This document shows, piece after piece, positions 53,983-62,760 of a stretch of DNA of 64,000 nucleotides. Position numbers and translations under genes: made by a program. The notes beneath the pieces are model-generated. The model searched no databases. It saw nothing but the letters and a program-made list of their open reading frames with translations, and was not told the DNA's origin. Numbering within the stretch: the first letter of the stretch is position 1; each line of letters opens with the position of its first letter. The stretch spans positions 37,125 through 101,124 of the forward strand of contig JAJDYW010000037.1 in the NCBI GenBank assembly GCA_022824925.1. Direction: 5' to 3'. Source of the DNA: Dehalococcoidia bacterium (lineage in GTDB: Bacteria; Chloroflexota; Dehalococcoidia; Tepidiformales; Tepidiformaceae).

Positions 53983-55530
53983 TCAGGCGCCGGTGTGCCC
54001 GAGCCTGGCGAGCTCCTCGCGGGTGACCTCGCGGTCGTCCCAGGGGATGGACTCGCCGCCGAGCTCGATGGACCGTTCGTGGCCCTTCCCGCAGATCACG
54101 ACGCTATCGCCGGGTTGGGCGCGTGCAAGGGCGGCGGCGATGGCCTCGCGCCGGTCCTCGATTTCGATGAAGTCCCGTCCCCGCATGCGGCCCGCCTCCT
54201 CGGCGTGCCGGCCGATCTCGCGGACGATGGTGGCGGGATCCTCGCCGCGGGGGTCCTCGTTCGTGAAGACCGCGAAGTCGGCGCCCTCGGCGGCGGCGCG
54301 ACCGACACCGAAGCGGCGGCCGGGGTCGCGTTCGCCTGCGGCGCCGGCGACGATGATCAGGTCGCGTTCGGCGAGCTCCCGCAGGACGGAGAGCACCTTG
54401 CGCACGGAGTCGCCCGTGTGGGCGTAGTCGACGACGACGCTGAAGGGCTGGCCCACATCGATGCGCTCCATGCGCCCGGGAACGCCGTGGCAGGCGGCGA
54501 GCCCACGGGCGATCGCCTCGGGCTCGATGCCGACGGCGGTGGCGGCGCCGGCGGCGGCGAGGGAGTTCGCGACGTTGAAGAGCGCGGGCAGGCGGATCTC
54601 GGTGCCAACCTCCGCGCCGGGGAGGGCGAGGCGGAAGCGGCTGCCATCGGCGTGGAGCTCGATGTGGCGGGCAGTGACATCGACGCCCGGCGTGTCGAGG
54701 CCGTAGCGGATGGCGCGCTGCGAGGTGAGCCCCAGCAGGAAACTGGCGGACGGATCGTCGGCGTTGGCGACAGCGGCGCGACCGGGGCGGGCGGGGCCGC
54801 CGGTGTTGCGGTCGAGGGCGGCGAAGAGCTGACCCTTGGCCTCGCGGTAGGCCTCGAAGCTCTCGTGGAAATCGAGGTGGTCGCCGGTCAGATTCGTGAG
54901 CACGGCGACATCGAAGTCGACCCCATCGAGGCGGTGGAGGGCGAGACCGTGGCTCGTGGCCTCGACGATGGCGTACTCGCAGCCGGCGTCGACCATGGCG
55001 CGGAGGAGGCGCTGGACCTCGGGCGCCTCGGGGGTGGTCATGCGGGCGGTGTGGCTGTCGATGTCCGTGCCGGGCACGTAGGCATCGACCGTTCCGAGGC
55101 GGCCGACGCGGGCGCCGGCGGCTTCGAGGATGGAGGTGAGCAGGTAGGCGGTCGTCGTCTTGCCATCGGTGCCGGTGACGCCGATGACGGTAAGGTCGCG
55201 GCCGGGGTGGCCGTGGAGGGCGGCGGCGGCCTGCGCGAGGGCCACGCGCGAGTCGTCGACGGCGACGACGGGCTGGTCGCCGGGCAGGTGTCGCCACGTT
55301 CCCCGGCGGCCGCGCTCCACGACGACGGCCGCGGCGCCGGCCTCGATGGCATCGGTGAGGAAGGCGTGGCCGTCGACTGTGAAGCCGGGTATCGCGACGA
55401 AGAGGGAACCCTGCTGGACGCTGCGGGAGTCGTGGTCGACGTGCTCGATGACGGTCGCGGCATCGCCACGCACAAGCTCGGCGCCGGGAATCTCCTCGAT
55501 GAGCGAAGCGAGGATCCGCGCGTCACTCAC
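53983..55530 (-). CDS. murE: MurE-type UDP-MurNAc-tripeptide ligase
   Basis: A 515-residue Mur ligase with N-terminal UDP-MurNAc domain ('DHDSRSVQQGSLFVAIPG'), ATP-loop 'GVTGTDGKTTTAYL', and C-terminal domain. It adds the third residue to the peptidoglycan stem. The specificity stretch reads 'TNEDPRGEDP': the Arg typical of diaminopimelate enzymes (DNPR) is kept but the preceding residues differ, so the added amino acid (DAP, ornithine or lysine) is not certain. It lies outside a dcw cluster. Confidence 0.85.
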   Translation of the reverse strand: MSDARILASLIEEIPGAELVRGDAATVIEHVDHDSRSVQQGSLFVAIPGFTVDGHAFLTDAIEAGAAAVVVERGRRGTWRHLPGDQPVVAVDDSRVALAQAAAALHGHPGRDLTVIGVTGTDGKTTTAYLLTSILEAAGARVGRLGTVDAYVPGTDIDSHTARMTTPEAPEVQRLLRAMVDAGCEYAIVEATSHGLALHRLDGVDFDVAVLTNLTGDHLDFHESFEAYREAKGQLFAALDRNTGGPARPGRAAVANADDPSASFLLGLTSQRAIRYGLDTPGVDVTARHIELHADGSRFRLALPGAEVGTEIRLPALFNVANSLAAAGAATAVGIEPEAIARGLAACHGVPGRMERIDVGQPFSVVVDYAHTGDSVRKVLSVLRELAERDLIIVAGAAGERDPGRRFGVGRAAAEGADFAVFTNEDPRGEDPATIVREIGRHAEEAGRMRGRDFIEIEDRREAIAAALARAQPGDSVVICGKGHERSIELGGESIPWDDREVTREELARLGHTGA

Positions 55531-55554
55531 AGGTCGCGTCCGGCGCCGAGCATG

Positions 55555-56157
55555 TCAGCTATCAGCCTCAAGGGTACGGCACACATCAAGGAAGTTGGTA
55601 AGGATACGGGCGGTGGCGCCCCAGATGAGATGCTCTCCCCAGCGATAGGAGGGGAAGACGACGCGGCGCCCGTCGACCTCACGGATGTCGTCGACGAGGG
55701 TGGCGGGGTGGGCGAGGTGGGCGACGGGCACCTCGAGGAGCGAGGCGACCTCGCGGGGGGCGTAGCGGAAGGGGTAGGGCCACTCCCGCAGCCAGCCGAC
55801 GAAGGGCCGCACGCGGAAGTCGCTGATCGTCCAGATTTCGTCGATCTCGCCCAGGAGGTCGACGTGCTCGGGGTCGACGCCGACCTCCTCGTGGGTCTCG
55901 CGGAGGGCGGTGAAGGCGGCGCTGTCGTCGCCCTCGTCACGGGCGCCGCCGGGGAAGCTGATCTGGCCCTTGTGGTGCTCGACCTGGTGGGAGCGCTCCT
56001 GGAAGAGGAGGTGGAGGCCATCGTCCCGCTCGTAGAGGAGGAGAAGGACGGCGGCGGGCCGTGCGCCACGGCGATCGCTGCGGCCCGGCTCGTACGTGGC
56101 GAGCGCGTCGCGCAACTGCTCTCTCAGCGAGGCCGCGGTCCGGTCCTGGAGCGCCAT
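55555..56157 (-). CDS. NUDIX CoA pyrophosphatase-like hydrolase
   Basis: A 200-residue NUDIX protein. The box is 'GGARDEGDDSAAFTALRETHEEVGV' (split: 'GGARDEGDD' and 'ALRETHEEVGV'), preceded by 'HHKGQISFPGG', the UPF0035-like motif of CoA pyrophosphatases (NudL/YeaB type). It would trim CoA or acyl-CoA. No operon partner is clear. Confidence 0.86.
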   Translation of the reverse strand: MALQDRTAASLREQLRDALATYEPGRSDRRGARPAAVLLLLYERDDGLHLLFQERSHQVEHHKGQISFPGGARDEGDDSAAFTALRETHEEVGVDPEHVDLLGEIDEIWTISDFRVRPFVGWLREWPYPFRYAPREVASLLEVPVAHLAHPATLVDDIREVDGRRVVFPSYRWGEHLIWGATARILTNFLDVCRTLEADS

Positions 56158-56224
56158 GTCGTGACTCGCGGGGCATGGTCAACGGGCCCGGGCGGCCTGT
56201 CAATGAGAAGTCGGGTGGGAGCGC

Positions 56225-56818
56225 TCAGAGTGAGCCCTTCGTCGAAGGCACGTCGCCGCCACGGCGGGGGTCGATGCGGGTGGCGGAGTCGAGCGCGCGG
56301 GCAAGAGCCTTGAAGCAGGCCTCGGCCTTGTGGTGGTCGTTGGCCCCGGCGAGGGTGCGGACGTGCAGGTTCGCCGCGAGGGCGGCGGCGAACGACTCGA
56401 GGAAGTGCGCGAGCAGGTCGGCGGGCAGTTCGCCCACGGTGCGGCCGAGGAGCCGCAGGTCGAGCTCGGCGTAGGGGCGCCCGCTGAGGTCGACGGCGGC
56501 GAAGGCGAGGGCCTCGTCGAGGGGCATGTGGGCGGAACCGGCGCGCACGATGCCGGCCTTGTCGCCAAGCGCCTCGGAGAAAGCCTGGCCGAGGGCCAGG
56601 GCGGTGTCCTCGACCGTGTGGTGGGCGTCGACGTGGAGGTCGCCTTCCGCCCGGATCTCGACATCGAAGACGCCGTGCTTGGCGATGTGGCTGAGCATGT
56701 GGTCGAAGAAGCCGAGGCCGGTGGCGATCTCGAACCGGCCGGTTCCATCGAGATCGACGGTGATGGCGATGGTCGTCTCGGCGGTCTCTCGGGTAACGGT
56801 GGCGCGGCGGTCGCTCAT
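56225..56818 (-). CDS. hisB: Imidazoleglycerol-phosphate dehydratase
   Basis: A 197-residue HisB: metal-binding His/Glu motifs in 'GLGFFDHMLSHIAKHG', 'DAHHTVEDTALALGQAF' and 'DHHKAEACFKALARAL' are complete. It removes water from imidazoleglycerol phosphate, step 6/7 of histidine synthesis. The start overlaps the hisC stop by ATGA. No histidinol-phosphate phosphatase is fused. Confidence 0.96.
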   Translation of the reverse strand: MSDRRATVTRETAETTIAITVDLDGTGRFEIATGLGFFDHMLSHIAKHGVFDVEIRAEGDLHVDAHHTVEDTALALGQAFSEALGDKAGIVRAGSAHMPLDEALAFAAVDLSGRPYAELDLRLLGRTVGELPADLLAHFLESFAAALAANLHVRTLAGANDHHKAEACFKALARALDSATRIDPRRGGDVPSTKGSL

Positions 56819-57894
56819 CGTGGCGCGACCTCCCCGAGGGCATCGAGCAGGCGGTCGGTATCCTGCGGGCGCCCGGCGCTGATGCGGAGCTTGTTCGCGA
56901 GGTCGGGGCGGTCGTAGCGGCGCACGAGGACGCCGCGCTCCCGCAGGGCCGCTGCGACCTCGCCGGAGTCGCCCGCCTTCACGTCGAAGAGCACGAAGTT
57001 GGCGTCGGAGGGGTGGGGCTGCAGCCAGCCGAGGGCGCCGACCTCGCGGGACAGGCGATCGCGCTCGGCGACGATCGCCCGGACGGCCGCGAGCAGGTCG
57101 CCGCGGTGGGCGAGCGCGGCGCGCGCGGCGGCGTCGGCGGCGGCGTTCACGTTGTAGGGCTGCTTGATGGCGAGCATGGGTTCCACAAGGTCAGGGTGCG
57201 CGAGAGCGTAGCCCACGCGCAAGCCGGCGAGCCCGGCCCACTTGCTGAAGGTGCGCATGACGATGAGGTTCGGGTAGGAGTCGAGGAGGTCGACGGCGGT
57301 CGTGCCGGAGAACTCCGCATAGGCCTCGTCGACGACGACGAGGGCCTCAAGGGCGCAGAGCCGCTCGATCTCCTCGTGGGAGGCGGCGTTGCCGGTCGGG
57401 TTGTTCGGCGAGGCGATGAAGACGACGCCGGCGCCCTGCCCGACGGCATCCCGGAGGCCGGCAAGATCGAGACCGTAGGCGGCCGTGCGAGGCACCTCGA
57501 TGTGCTTCATGCGGGCGATCCCGCTGAGGAAGCTGTACATCCCGAAGGTCGGCGTCGCGGTGGCGGTCGCGGTGGGGAGGGCGAGGCGCAGGACGAGGTC
57601 GAGAAGGTCGTCGGAGCCGGTGCCGGCCACGACCTGCTCGGGGCGCACTCCGGCGTAGTCGGCAATAGCGGCGCGCAGGGCCGCCTGGTCGGGGTCGGGG
57701 TAGATGTGGAGGGGGGCGGCGGCAACGGCGGCGCGCACGGCCTCGTGCGGACCGTAGAGGTTCTCGTTCGCGTCGAGCTTCGCGATCTCGTCGACGGGGA
57801 CGCCGATCTCCGCGGCCAGCACCTCGAGCGGCTGCACCGGGGCGTAGTGCGCGAGTTCGTCGATGTCGTCCCGGAGGTAGCGGCGGGGGTCCAC
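56815..57894 (-). CDS. hisC: Histidinol-phosphate aminotransferase
   Basis: A 359-residue class I/II aminotransferase from GTG 57894, 11 bases after hisD. Motifs: 'LDANENLYGP', 'VVAGTGSDDLLDLVLR', 'FIASPNNPTGN', and the PLP Lys in 'MRTFSKWAGLAGLRVGY'. It converts imidazole-acetol phosphate and glutamate to histidinol phosphate. ATGA overlap with hisB. Confidence 0.95.
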   Translation of the reverse strand: MDPRRYLRDDIDELAHYAPVQPLEVLAAEIGVPVDEIAKLDANENLYGPHEAVRAAVAAAPLHIYPDPDQAALRAAIADYAGVRPEQVVAGTGSDDLLDLVLRLALPTATATATPTFGMYSFLSGIARMKHIEVPRTAAYGLDLAGLRDAVGQGAGVVFIASPNNPTGNAASHEEIERLCALEALVVVDEAYAEFSGTTAVDLLDSYPNLIVMRTFSKWAGLAGLRVGYALAHPDLVEPMLAIKQPYNVNAAADAAARAALAHRGDLLAAVRAIVAERDRLSREVGALGWLQPHPSDANFVLFDVKAGDSGEVAAALRERGVLVRRYDRPDLANKLRISAGRPQDTDRLLDALGEVAPR

Positions 57895-57905
57895 GCGGCT
57901 GCTCG

Positions 57906-59231
57906 CTAGCGGCCCTGCAGGCGCCGCTCGACGGATGCGGCGTGCGCCCCGAGCCCTTCGGCGCGGGCGATGATGCTCGCGGCTTCGGCGAGCTCCTCGA
58001 CCTCGTCGGGTGGGATGTTCACGAGGCTGACGGTCTTGAGGAAGTCGCTCACGCCGAGGGGCGAGCTCCAGCGGGCGCTGCCACCGGTGGGCATGGTGTG
58101 GCTGGGGCCGGCGGTGTAGTCGCCGACGGCCTCGGGGGAGTTTTCCCCGAGGAAGAGCCCGCCGGCGTTGCGCACCTTCATGGCGTAGGCGGTGGGGTTC
58201 TCGACGACGAGGCAGAGGTGCTCGGGGGCGTACTCGTTGGCGAGCTCGATGGCGTGGTCGATGTCGTTCACGAGGACGCATCCGCCGCGTGTCTCCATCG
58301 CCTCGTTCGCGATCTTGCCGCGCTCGAGGTCCCGAAGCTGGCGTCGGATGGCCGCGCCGACCTGCTCGGCGAGGCGGCGGGAGGGGGTCAGGAGGATGGG
58401 GCTGGCGAGGCGGTCGTGCTCGGCCTGGGCGAGCAGGTCGGAAGCGACGAGCTCGGGGTCGGCGCTCTCGTCGGCGATGATCATCGTCTCGGTGGGGCCG
58501 TAGACGGCGTCGATGCCGACGTCGCCGTAGACCTGCTTCTTCGCGAGGGTGACGAACAGGCCACCGGGGCCGCAGATCTTGTCGACCCGGGGGATGGTCT
58601 CGGTGCCGTAGGCGAAGGCGGCGATGGCCTGGGCGCCGCCGGCCTTGAAGACGCCATCAACGCCGGCGATCTCGGCGGCGACGAGCTTGACGGGCGGCAC
58701 CGAGCCATCGGGCAGGACGGGGCTGCCGAGGTAGACCTCGTCGACGCCGGCGATGCGGGCCGGGATGACGCACATGAGGACCGTGCTGGGGAGCGGGGCG
58801 GCGGTGCCCGGCACGTAGATGGCGGCGCGCTGGATGGCGCGCGTCAGCTGCCCGAGGCCGTTCAGCTGGAAGTCGACGAAGGCGCCGCGGAGCTGCTGCT
58901 CGTGGTACGAGCGGATTCGCCCCGCGGCGAAGTTGAGCGCCTCGACGACCTCCGCGCCAACGGCATCGCGGGCGGCGCGCATCTCCTCGCCGGAGACGCG
59001 CAGCTCCTCGACCTGCGAGCCGTCGAGGCGGCCGTTGTAGTAGCGGACGGCGTTGTCGCCGTCCTCGCGCACGTCGCGCAGGATGCGGCGCACGACCTCG
59101 TCGGGCTCAAGCTCCTTGCCGAAGGTGCGGAAGGTGGTCTCCTGGATCTCGAGGGGAACCTCGCCGGCGCCGAGGGGCGTGCGGGCGAGGAGCGTGCGGC
59201 GGCCCTCCTCCGCGTTCCGGACTATTCGCAT
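57906..59231 (-). CDS. hisD: Histidinol dehydrogenase
   Basis: A 441-residue HisD: 'AIYVPGTAAPLPSTVLMCVIPARIAGV' (in part: 'YVPGTAAPLPSTVLM'), 'DKICGPGGLFVTLAKKQVYGDVGID', 'YGPTETMIIAD' and the zinc-site region 'APEHLCLVVENP'. It oxidises histidinol to histidine in two NAD steps. Its start lies inside the last codons of the phospholipase C-like gene (10-base overlap). Confidence 0.96.
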   Translation of the reverse strand: MRIVRNAEEGRRTLLARTPLGAGEVPLEIQETTFRTFGKELEPDEVVRRILRDVREDGDNAVRYYNGRLDGSQVEELRVSGEEMRAARDAVGAEVVEALNFAAGRIRSYHEQQLRGAFVDFQLNGLGQLTRAIQRAAIYVPGTAAPLPSTVLMCVIPARIAGVDEVYLGSPVLPDGSVPPVKLVAAEIAGVDGVFKAGGAQAIAAFAYGTETIPRVDKICGPGGLFVTLAKKQVYGDVGIDAVYGPTETMIIADESADPELVASDLLAQAEHDRLASPILLTPSRRLAEQVGAAIRRQLRDLERGKIANEAMETRGGCVLVNDIDHAIELANEYAPEHLCLVVENPTAYAMKVRNAGGLFLGENSPEAVGDYTAGPSHTMPTGGSARWSSPLGVSDFLKTVSLVNIPPDEVEELAEAASIIARAEGLGAHAASVERRLQGR

Positions 59232-59980
59232 TCGAAGTACCTCGCGACGGCTGCGGCTGCGGCCTCGGTTGAGCGCTCGATGAAGGCGTCGACCTCCGCG
59301 CTCGTGACGTGGCCGATTGTCTCACCGAGCAGGTCGGGGAGCGAATCGAGGAAGCCCGAGAGCTCGCCCCGGGAGTCGTCGACGCCGCCGCGGCGGAGGT
59401 GGTTCTCGATCATGCCGCGGGCGCGATCCCAGTCCATGCCGCGGGCGGCGATGTCGCTGGCGACCTGGCGCCAGCGTTCCAGGGTCTCGGCGTCGACGAA
59501 GCCGGCGTCGATGGTGTCGATGGTGCACGCGAGAGCGGCGCAGAGGTCGTCCCGGAGCTCGGGGTCGCCGTGGGCGCGCTCAAGGTCGAACTGGAGGAGG
59601 CGATCCATCACGTTCGCGCGGAGGGCCCCACCCATGGCGTCGTGGGGGATGAAGAAGCGCCGGTAGATGCCCGTTATGTACTGTTCATCGAGCACGAGGT
59701 GGGTGAGGTAGCCGGCGACGAACGCGCGCGTCTCCTCGTTCAGGCGGGAGGGGTCGGCAAGGTGACCGTGTGCCGCGAAGAAGCCGGCGACGGAATCCTG
59801 GTGGTCGAAGACGGAGAGGTCGAAGAAGTGAGTCGTGCGGCGGTCGGCGCGGGTGAGGATGCGGATGTCGGGGGCGGTGGCGCCGAGCAGGTAGTGTCCG
59901 GACTCGATGGGCAGGCATTCGCCGGGCAAGGCCTCGGCGAGTCCCCGGGCAAGGATCATGTGCAGGGTGATGGGCGGCAT
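59222..59980 (-). CDS. Zinc-dependent phospholipase C-like protein in the his operon
   Basis: A 252-residue protein resembling the Zn_dep_PLPC family: 'ESGHYLLGATAPDIRILT' then 'RRTTHFFDLSVFDH', 'FVAGYLTHLVLDEQYI' and a helical C-terminus. In this family the histidines bind zinc and act on phospholipids or related substrates; catalysis is not shown. It overlaps hisG by one base and hisD by ten, so it is translated with the his genes though it has no known histidine role. Confidence 0.75.
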   Translation of the reverse strand: MPPITLHMILARGLAEALPGECLPIESGHYLLGATAPDIRILTRADRRTTHFFDLSVFDHQDSVAGFFAAHGHLADPSRLNEETRAFVAGYLTHLVLDEQYITGIYRRFFIPHDAMGGALRANVMDRLLQFDLERAHGDPELRDDLCAALACTIDTIDAGFVDAETLERWRQVASDIAARGMDWDRARGMIENHLRRGGVDDSRGELSGFLDSLPDLLGETIGHVTSAEVDAFIERSTEAAAAAVARYFECE

Positions 59981-61446
59981 CAGGCGCCTCCCCGGGCCCC
60001 CTGCGCCACCACCCCGGCCTCCCCGGCGGCAGCCACGCGCACGCCTTCGCGGAGCCGGTCGAGCAGGAGGTCCAGGAGGTCGCGGCGGGAGGTGAGCGGG
60101 TTCGTGGCGGCAATGACGCAGTTGGTGGAGTCGAGGAAGGGGTCGAGCATGCGCAGGTTGTTCACGCGCAGGCTGGTGCCGGTCTCGGTGCCTTCCACGA
60201 GGATGTCGGCATCCTCGGGGACGAAGGCCTCGCTGGCGCCGGCGATGGGGATGATGGCGGTGTGGGGCAGGCGCAGCTGGCGCGCCCACTCCTCGGCGAG
60301 GCCGGGGAACTCGCTGGCGATGCGCACGGGGCGGCCGAGCCGCGACCAGATGGCGAGCGCCTCCTGCGTGGTCTGCGCGGGGAAGTCGTTGTGGACCACG
60401 GGGCCGATGCGATAACGGCTGCGGCGCAGGTCGAGCGCCATCTCGACGGGCGAGGCGGGGAAGAAGGCCAGGTGCTCCCGAAGCCGGTCGACGCCGCTGA
60501 CGGCGATGTCGAAGGCGCCCATGGCCACCAGCGATGGCATGTCCTGGGGGCGCACGACCTTCACCTCGAGACCCTCGATGGGCGAGAGCGGACGGCGCAC
60601 GAATTCGCGCTCGCCGTAGCCCTCGAAGGCGAGTCCCGCATCGGCGAGGGCGGTGAAGGTGTGGCGCTGCGCGTGCCCATCGGGGAGGGCGAGGCGGAGG
60701 ACGCCGGTGTCGCGGTGGACGCGCTCCAGCGGTGTGTCGCTGGCGCGGTCGGGAAGGGTGAGGGCCGCCTCGCTGGGAACGAAGGCGGGCGTGAGCGGTC
60801 CGACGATGGGGCTGCAGTCACGGGCGCGCAGGGCATCCGCGTTCGCGACGAGAGCGACGCCACCGCGGAAGAGGCGGTGGAGGGGCACGAGGCCAAGCGC
60901 CTCGACCGCCGCAGCATCGGCAGCAGCGACGACGGCGAGGTCGGCGTCCTCGGGGGGGTAGGCCTCGACGGACCCGTAGAGATCGAGCAGGGCGTAGCGC
61001 GGGAGGCGGAGGCGGGAGGCGAGGAGGTCGGTCAGGTTGGGGAGGTCGGTGGCGAGGCGGACGCCCTCGAGGGAGGCGGGGTCGGGAACCTGGCCGGCCT
61101 CGAGCCCGGCCGAGGGGGCCGCGCCCAGCCAGACTTCGGTGGCAGGGCCGGGGAGGGCGCCGACGCGCACGACCCGCTGACCGGGGAAGCGAGCCTGGAG
61201 CTCGGCGATCCAGACATCGCTGCAGATGCCGAGGTCGTAGTTCCCCAGGGCGACCTGGATGGGGATATCGCGTTCACGAAAGATGCGGAAGCGGAAGCCG
61301 CGGTCGCTGGCCTCGGCACGGAGGAGGCGGGAACCGGGCTCGTAGCCCTCCATGGAGAGGCCGCAGGAAGCCAGCAATTCACCGACGGGCTCGCGCAGGG
61401 AACCGGTGGGGACGGCGAGGCCAAGGGGCGGGACGGCCGTGCTCAT
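59980..61446 (-). CDS. hisG: Tandem-duplicated HisG-like ATP phosphoribosyltransferase
   Basis: A 488-residue protein with two HisG-type halves (about 8-205 and 249-465). Both open with a HisG-like strand ('[17 protein letters not shown]'; 'LRLALPDGHAQRHTF') and share 'EAYPPEDADL'/'EAFVPEDADI'. Only the second half then carries a PRPP loop, 'EGTETGTSLRVNNL'; the first has 'VAAADAAAVEALGL' instead. HisZ is encoded immediately upstream with a 4-base overlap. The usual short HisG is ~210 residues, so this is a fusion with one apparently non-catalytic half. Confidence 0.82.
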   Translation of the reverse strand: MSTAVPPLGLAVPTGSLREPVGELLASCGLSMEGYEPGSRLLRAEASDRGFRFRIFRERDIPIQVALGNYDLGICSDVWIAELQARFPGQRVVRVGALPGPATEVWLGAAPSAGLEAGQVPDPASLEGVRLATDLPNLTDLLASRLRLPRYALLDLYGSVEAYPPEDADLAVVAAADAAAVEALGLVPLHRLFRGGVALVANADALRARDCSPIVGPLTPAFVPSEAALTLPDRASDTPLERVHRDTGVLRLALPDGHAQRHTFTALADAGLAFEGYGEREFVRRPLSPIEGLEVKVVRPQDMPSLVAMGAFDIAVSGVDRLREHLAFFPASPVEMALDLRRSRYRIGPVVHNDFPAQTTQEALAIWSRLGRPVRIASEFPGLAEEWARQLRLPHTAIIPIAGASEAFVPEDADILVEGTETGTSLRVNNLRMLDPFLDSTNCVIAATNPLTSRRDLLDLLLDRLREGVRVAAAGEAGVVAQGARGGA

Positions 61447-62651
61447 TTGTGCTGCAGCACGAACTGCACCACCTCGTCGAGGGTGGCGCGCTCGAGGGTC
61501 GAGTCGGCGGCGGCGGCAAAGATGCCCTCGGGGCCGACGACGAGCCGGACGGTGGCGTCACGGGCATCGCCAAGGGCGGCGGAGATGCCGTGGCGGTGCA
61601 GCGAGCCGGCCAGTTGCAGGGCATCGGCGAGGCCGGCCTCGCGGTCGGCGACGACGGCGACGGAGGCGCCCCGCGCGGGCGCCCCGAGGCGCTCCGAGAG
61701 CCGGTCGGCATCGAGGGCGAGGCCGCAGGCGCTCCCGGGCGCGCCCGGGCCGGCGGGCTGGTACCGGCCGCCGCGACCCCATGCGCGGCCGTCGCCCCGC
61801 AGCTCCCAGGTGACGCCCGAGTAGTAGTCGAAGTCGAAGGGGAGGGCGAAGTCGATGGCGACGCCGCGGCCCGTGGCGATGAGCGCGGCGGCGACCTCGC
61901 GCAACTCCTCGAGCGGGGCGACGGCGTCGGGGAGGCCGTTCCGGGCGAGGGCGAGCAAGTTATCGACCAGGGGGAGGTCCCCGGCGGCACCGAGAGCGGC
62001 CTCGATGAAGGCCTGCGCGGCGGGGCGGCCGGCGAAGGCATCGCGGACGGCCGCGAGGCCGTTCCCGGCGACATCGTCGAGAAGGGCGCGGCGCGCGAGC
62101 ACATCGGTGAGGCCGGCGGCGTCGACGGCGGCGCGGGCCACGCCCGCGTGCGTCAGGCGCAGGTCCACGGGCAGGGAGAGCGCAGCGAGCGTGCCGGTGG
62201 CGACGGCGAGCACCTCGAGGTCACCGACGACGGGTGGTGCACCCAGGTACTCAAGGCCGCACTGCCAGTCCTCGCCCTCGGCGCCGCGAAAGACGCTCTG
62301 GACGTAGAAAAGGCGAGCGGGAAGGTCGATGCCGGCATCGGCGGCGGCGCGCGCGACGGGGATGGTCGAGTCGTAGCGGAGCATGACGCGCTCGCCGCTC
62401 CAGCCATCCCAGTCGAGGAAGGTGTAGGCGCCGGCGAGCATCTCCGGGGAGAGGGCGCCGGCAGAGGTGAAGAGGCTGTAGCTCTCGACGGTGGGGGTGC
62501 GAATCTCCTCGTAGCCCCAGCGTCCGGCGACCTCGCGGAAGGCGTCCTCGACGCGGCGGAAGGCGCGCATCTGGTGCGGGAGAAGGTCGCGCATGCCGCG
62601 GGCGCGAGGGACGGGGGGCGCGGAGGGCGGGGCGGTTACGGAGTCTGACAT
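61443..62651 (-). CDS. hisZ: HisZ: ATP phosphoribosyltransferase regulatory subunit
   Basis: A 402-residue class II synthetase-like protein: 'GMRDLLPHQMRAFRRVEDAF', 'EEIRTPTVESYSLFTSAG', 'MLRYDSTIPVARAA', and 'DFDYYSGVTWEL' match HisZ. It lacks tRNA-anticodon features of full HisS. HisZ activates and feedback-regulates short HisG. First gene of the his cluster. Confidence 0.9.
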   Translation of the reverse strand: MSDSVTAPPSAPPVPRARGMRDLLPHQMRAFRRVEDAFREVAGRWGYEEIRTPTVESYSLFTSAGALSPEMLAGAYTFLDWDGWSGERVMLRYDSTIPVARAAADAGIDLPARLFYVQSVFRGAEGEDWQCGLEYLGAPPVVGDLEVLAVATGTLAALSLPVDLRLTHAGVARAAVDAAGLTDVLARRALLDDVAGNGLAAVRDAFAGRPAAQAFIEAALGAAGDLPLVDNLLALARNGLPDAVAPLEELREVAAALIATGRGVAIDFALPFDFDYYSGVTWELRGDGRAWGRGGRYQPAGPGAPGSACGLALDADRLSERLGAPARGASVAVVADREAGLADALQLAGSLHRHGISAALGDARDATVRLVVGPEGIFAAAADSTLERATLDEVVQFVLQHK

Positions 62652-62698
62652 GGCCTTCGGTCAGTGTAGCGGGTTCGCGTTTAGCCGCCGCCAACGGG

Positions 62699-62729
62699 GA
62701 AGGCCCCGGGGAGTATCCCCGGGGCCTTC
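62699..62729. terminator. Long perfect hairpin between hisZ and the binding-protein gene
   Basis: GAAGGCCCCGGGGA-GTA-TCCCCGGGGCCTTC: 14 perfect pairs and a 3-base loop, 31 bases beyond the stop of the minus-strand binding-protein gene. It is a strong terminator for that gene; no long U tract is seen. Confidence 0.75.
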
Positions 62730-62760
62730 GGTCGTTCCGGTGTTGCCGGCAGAAGCCGGT

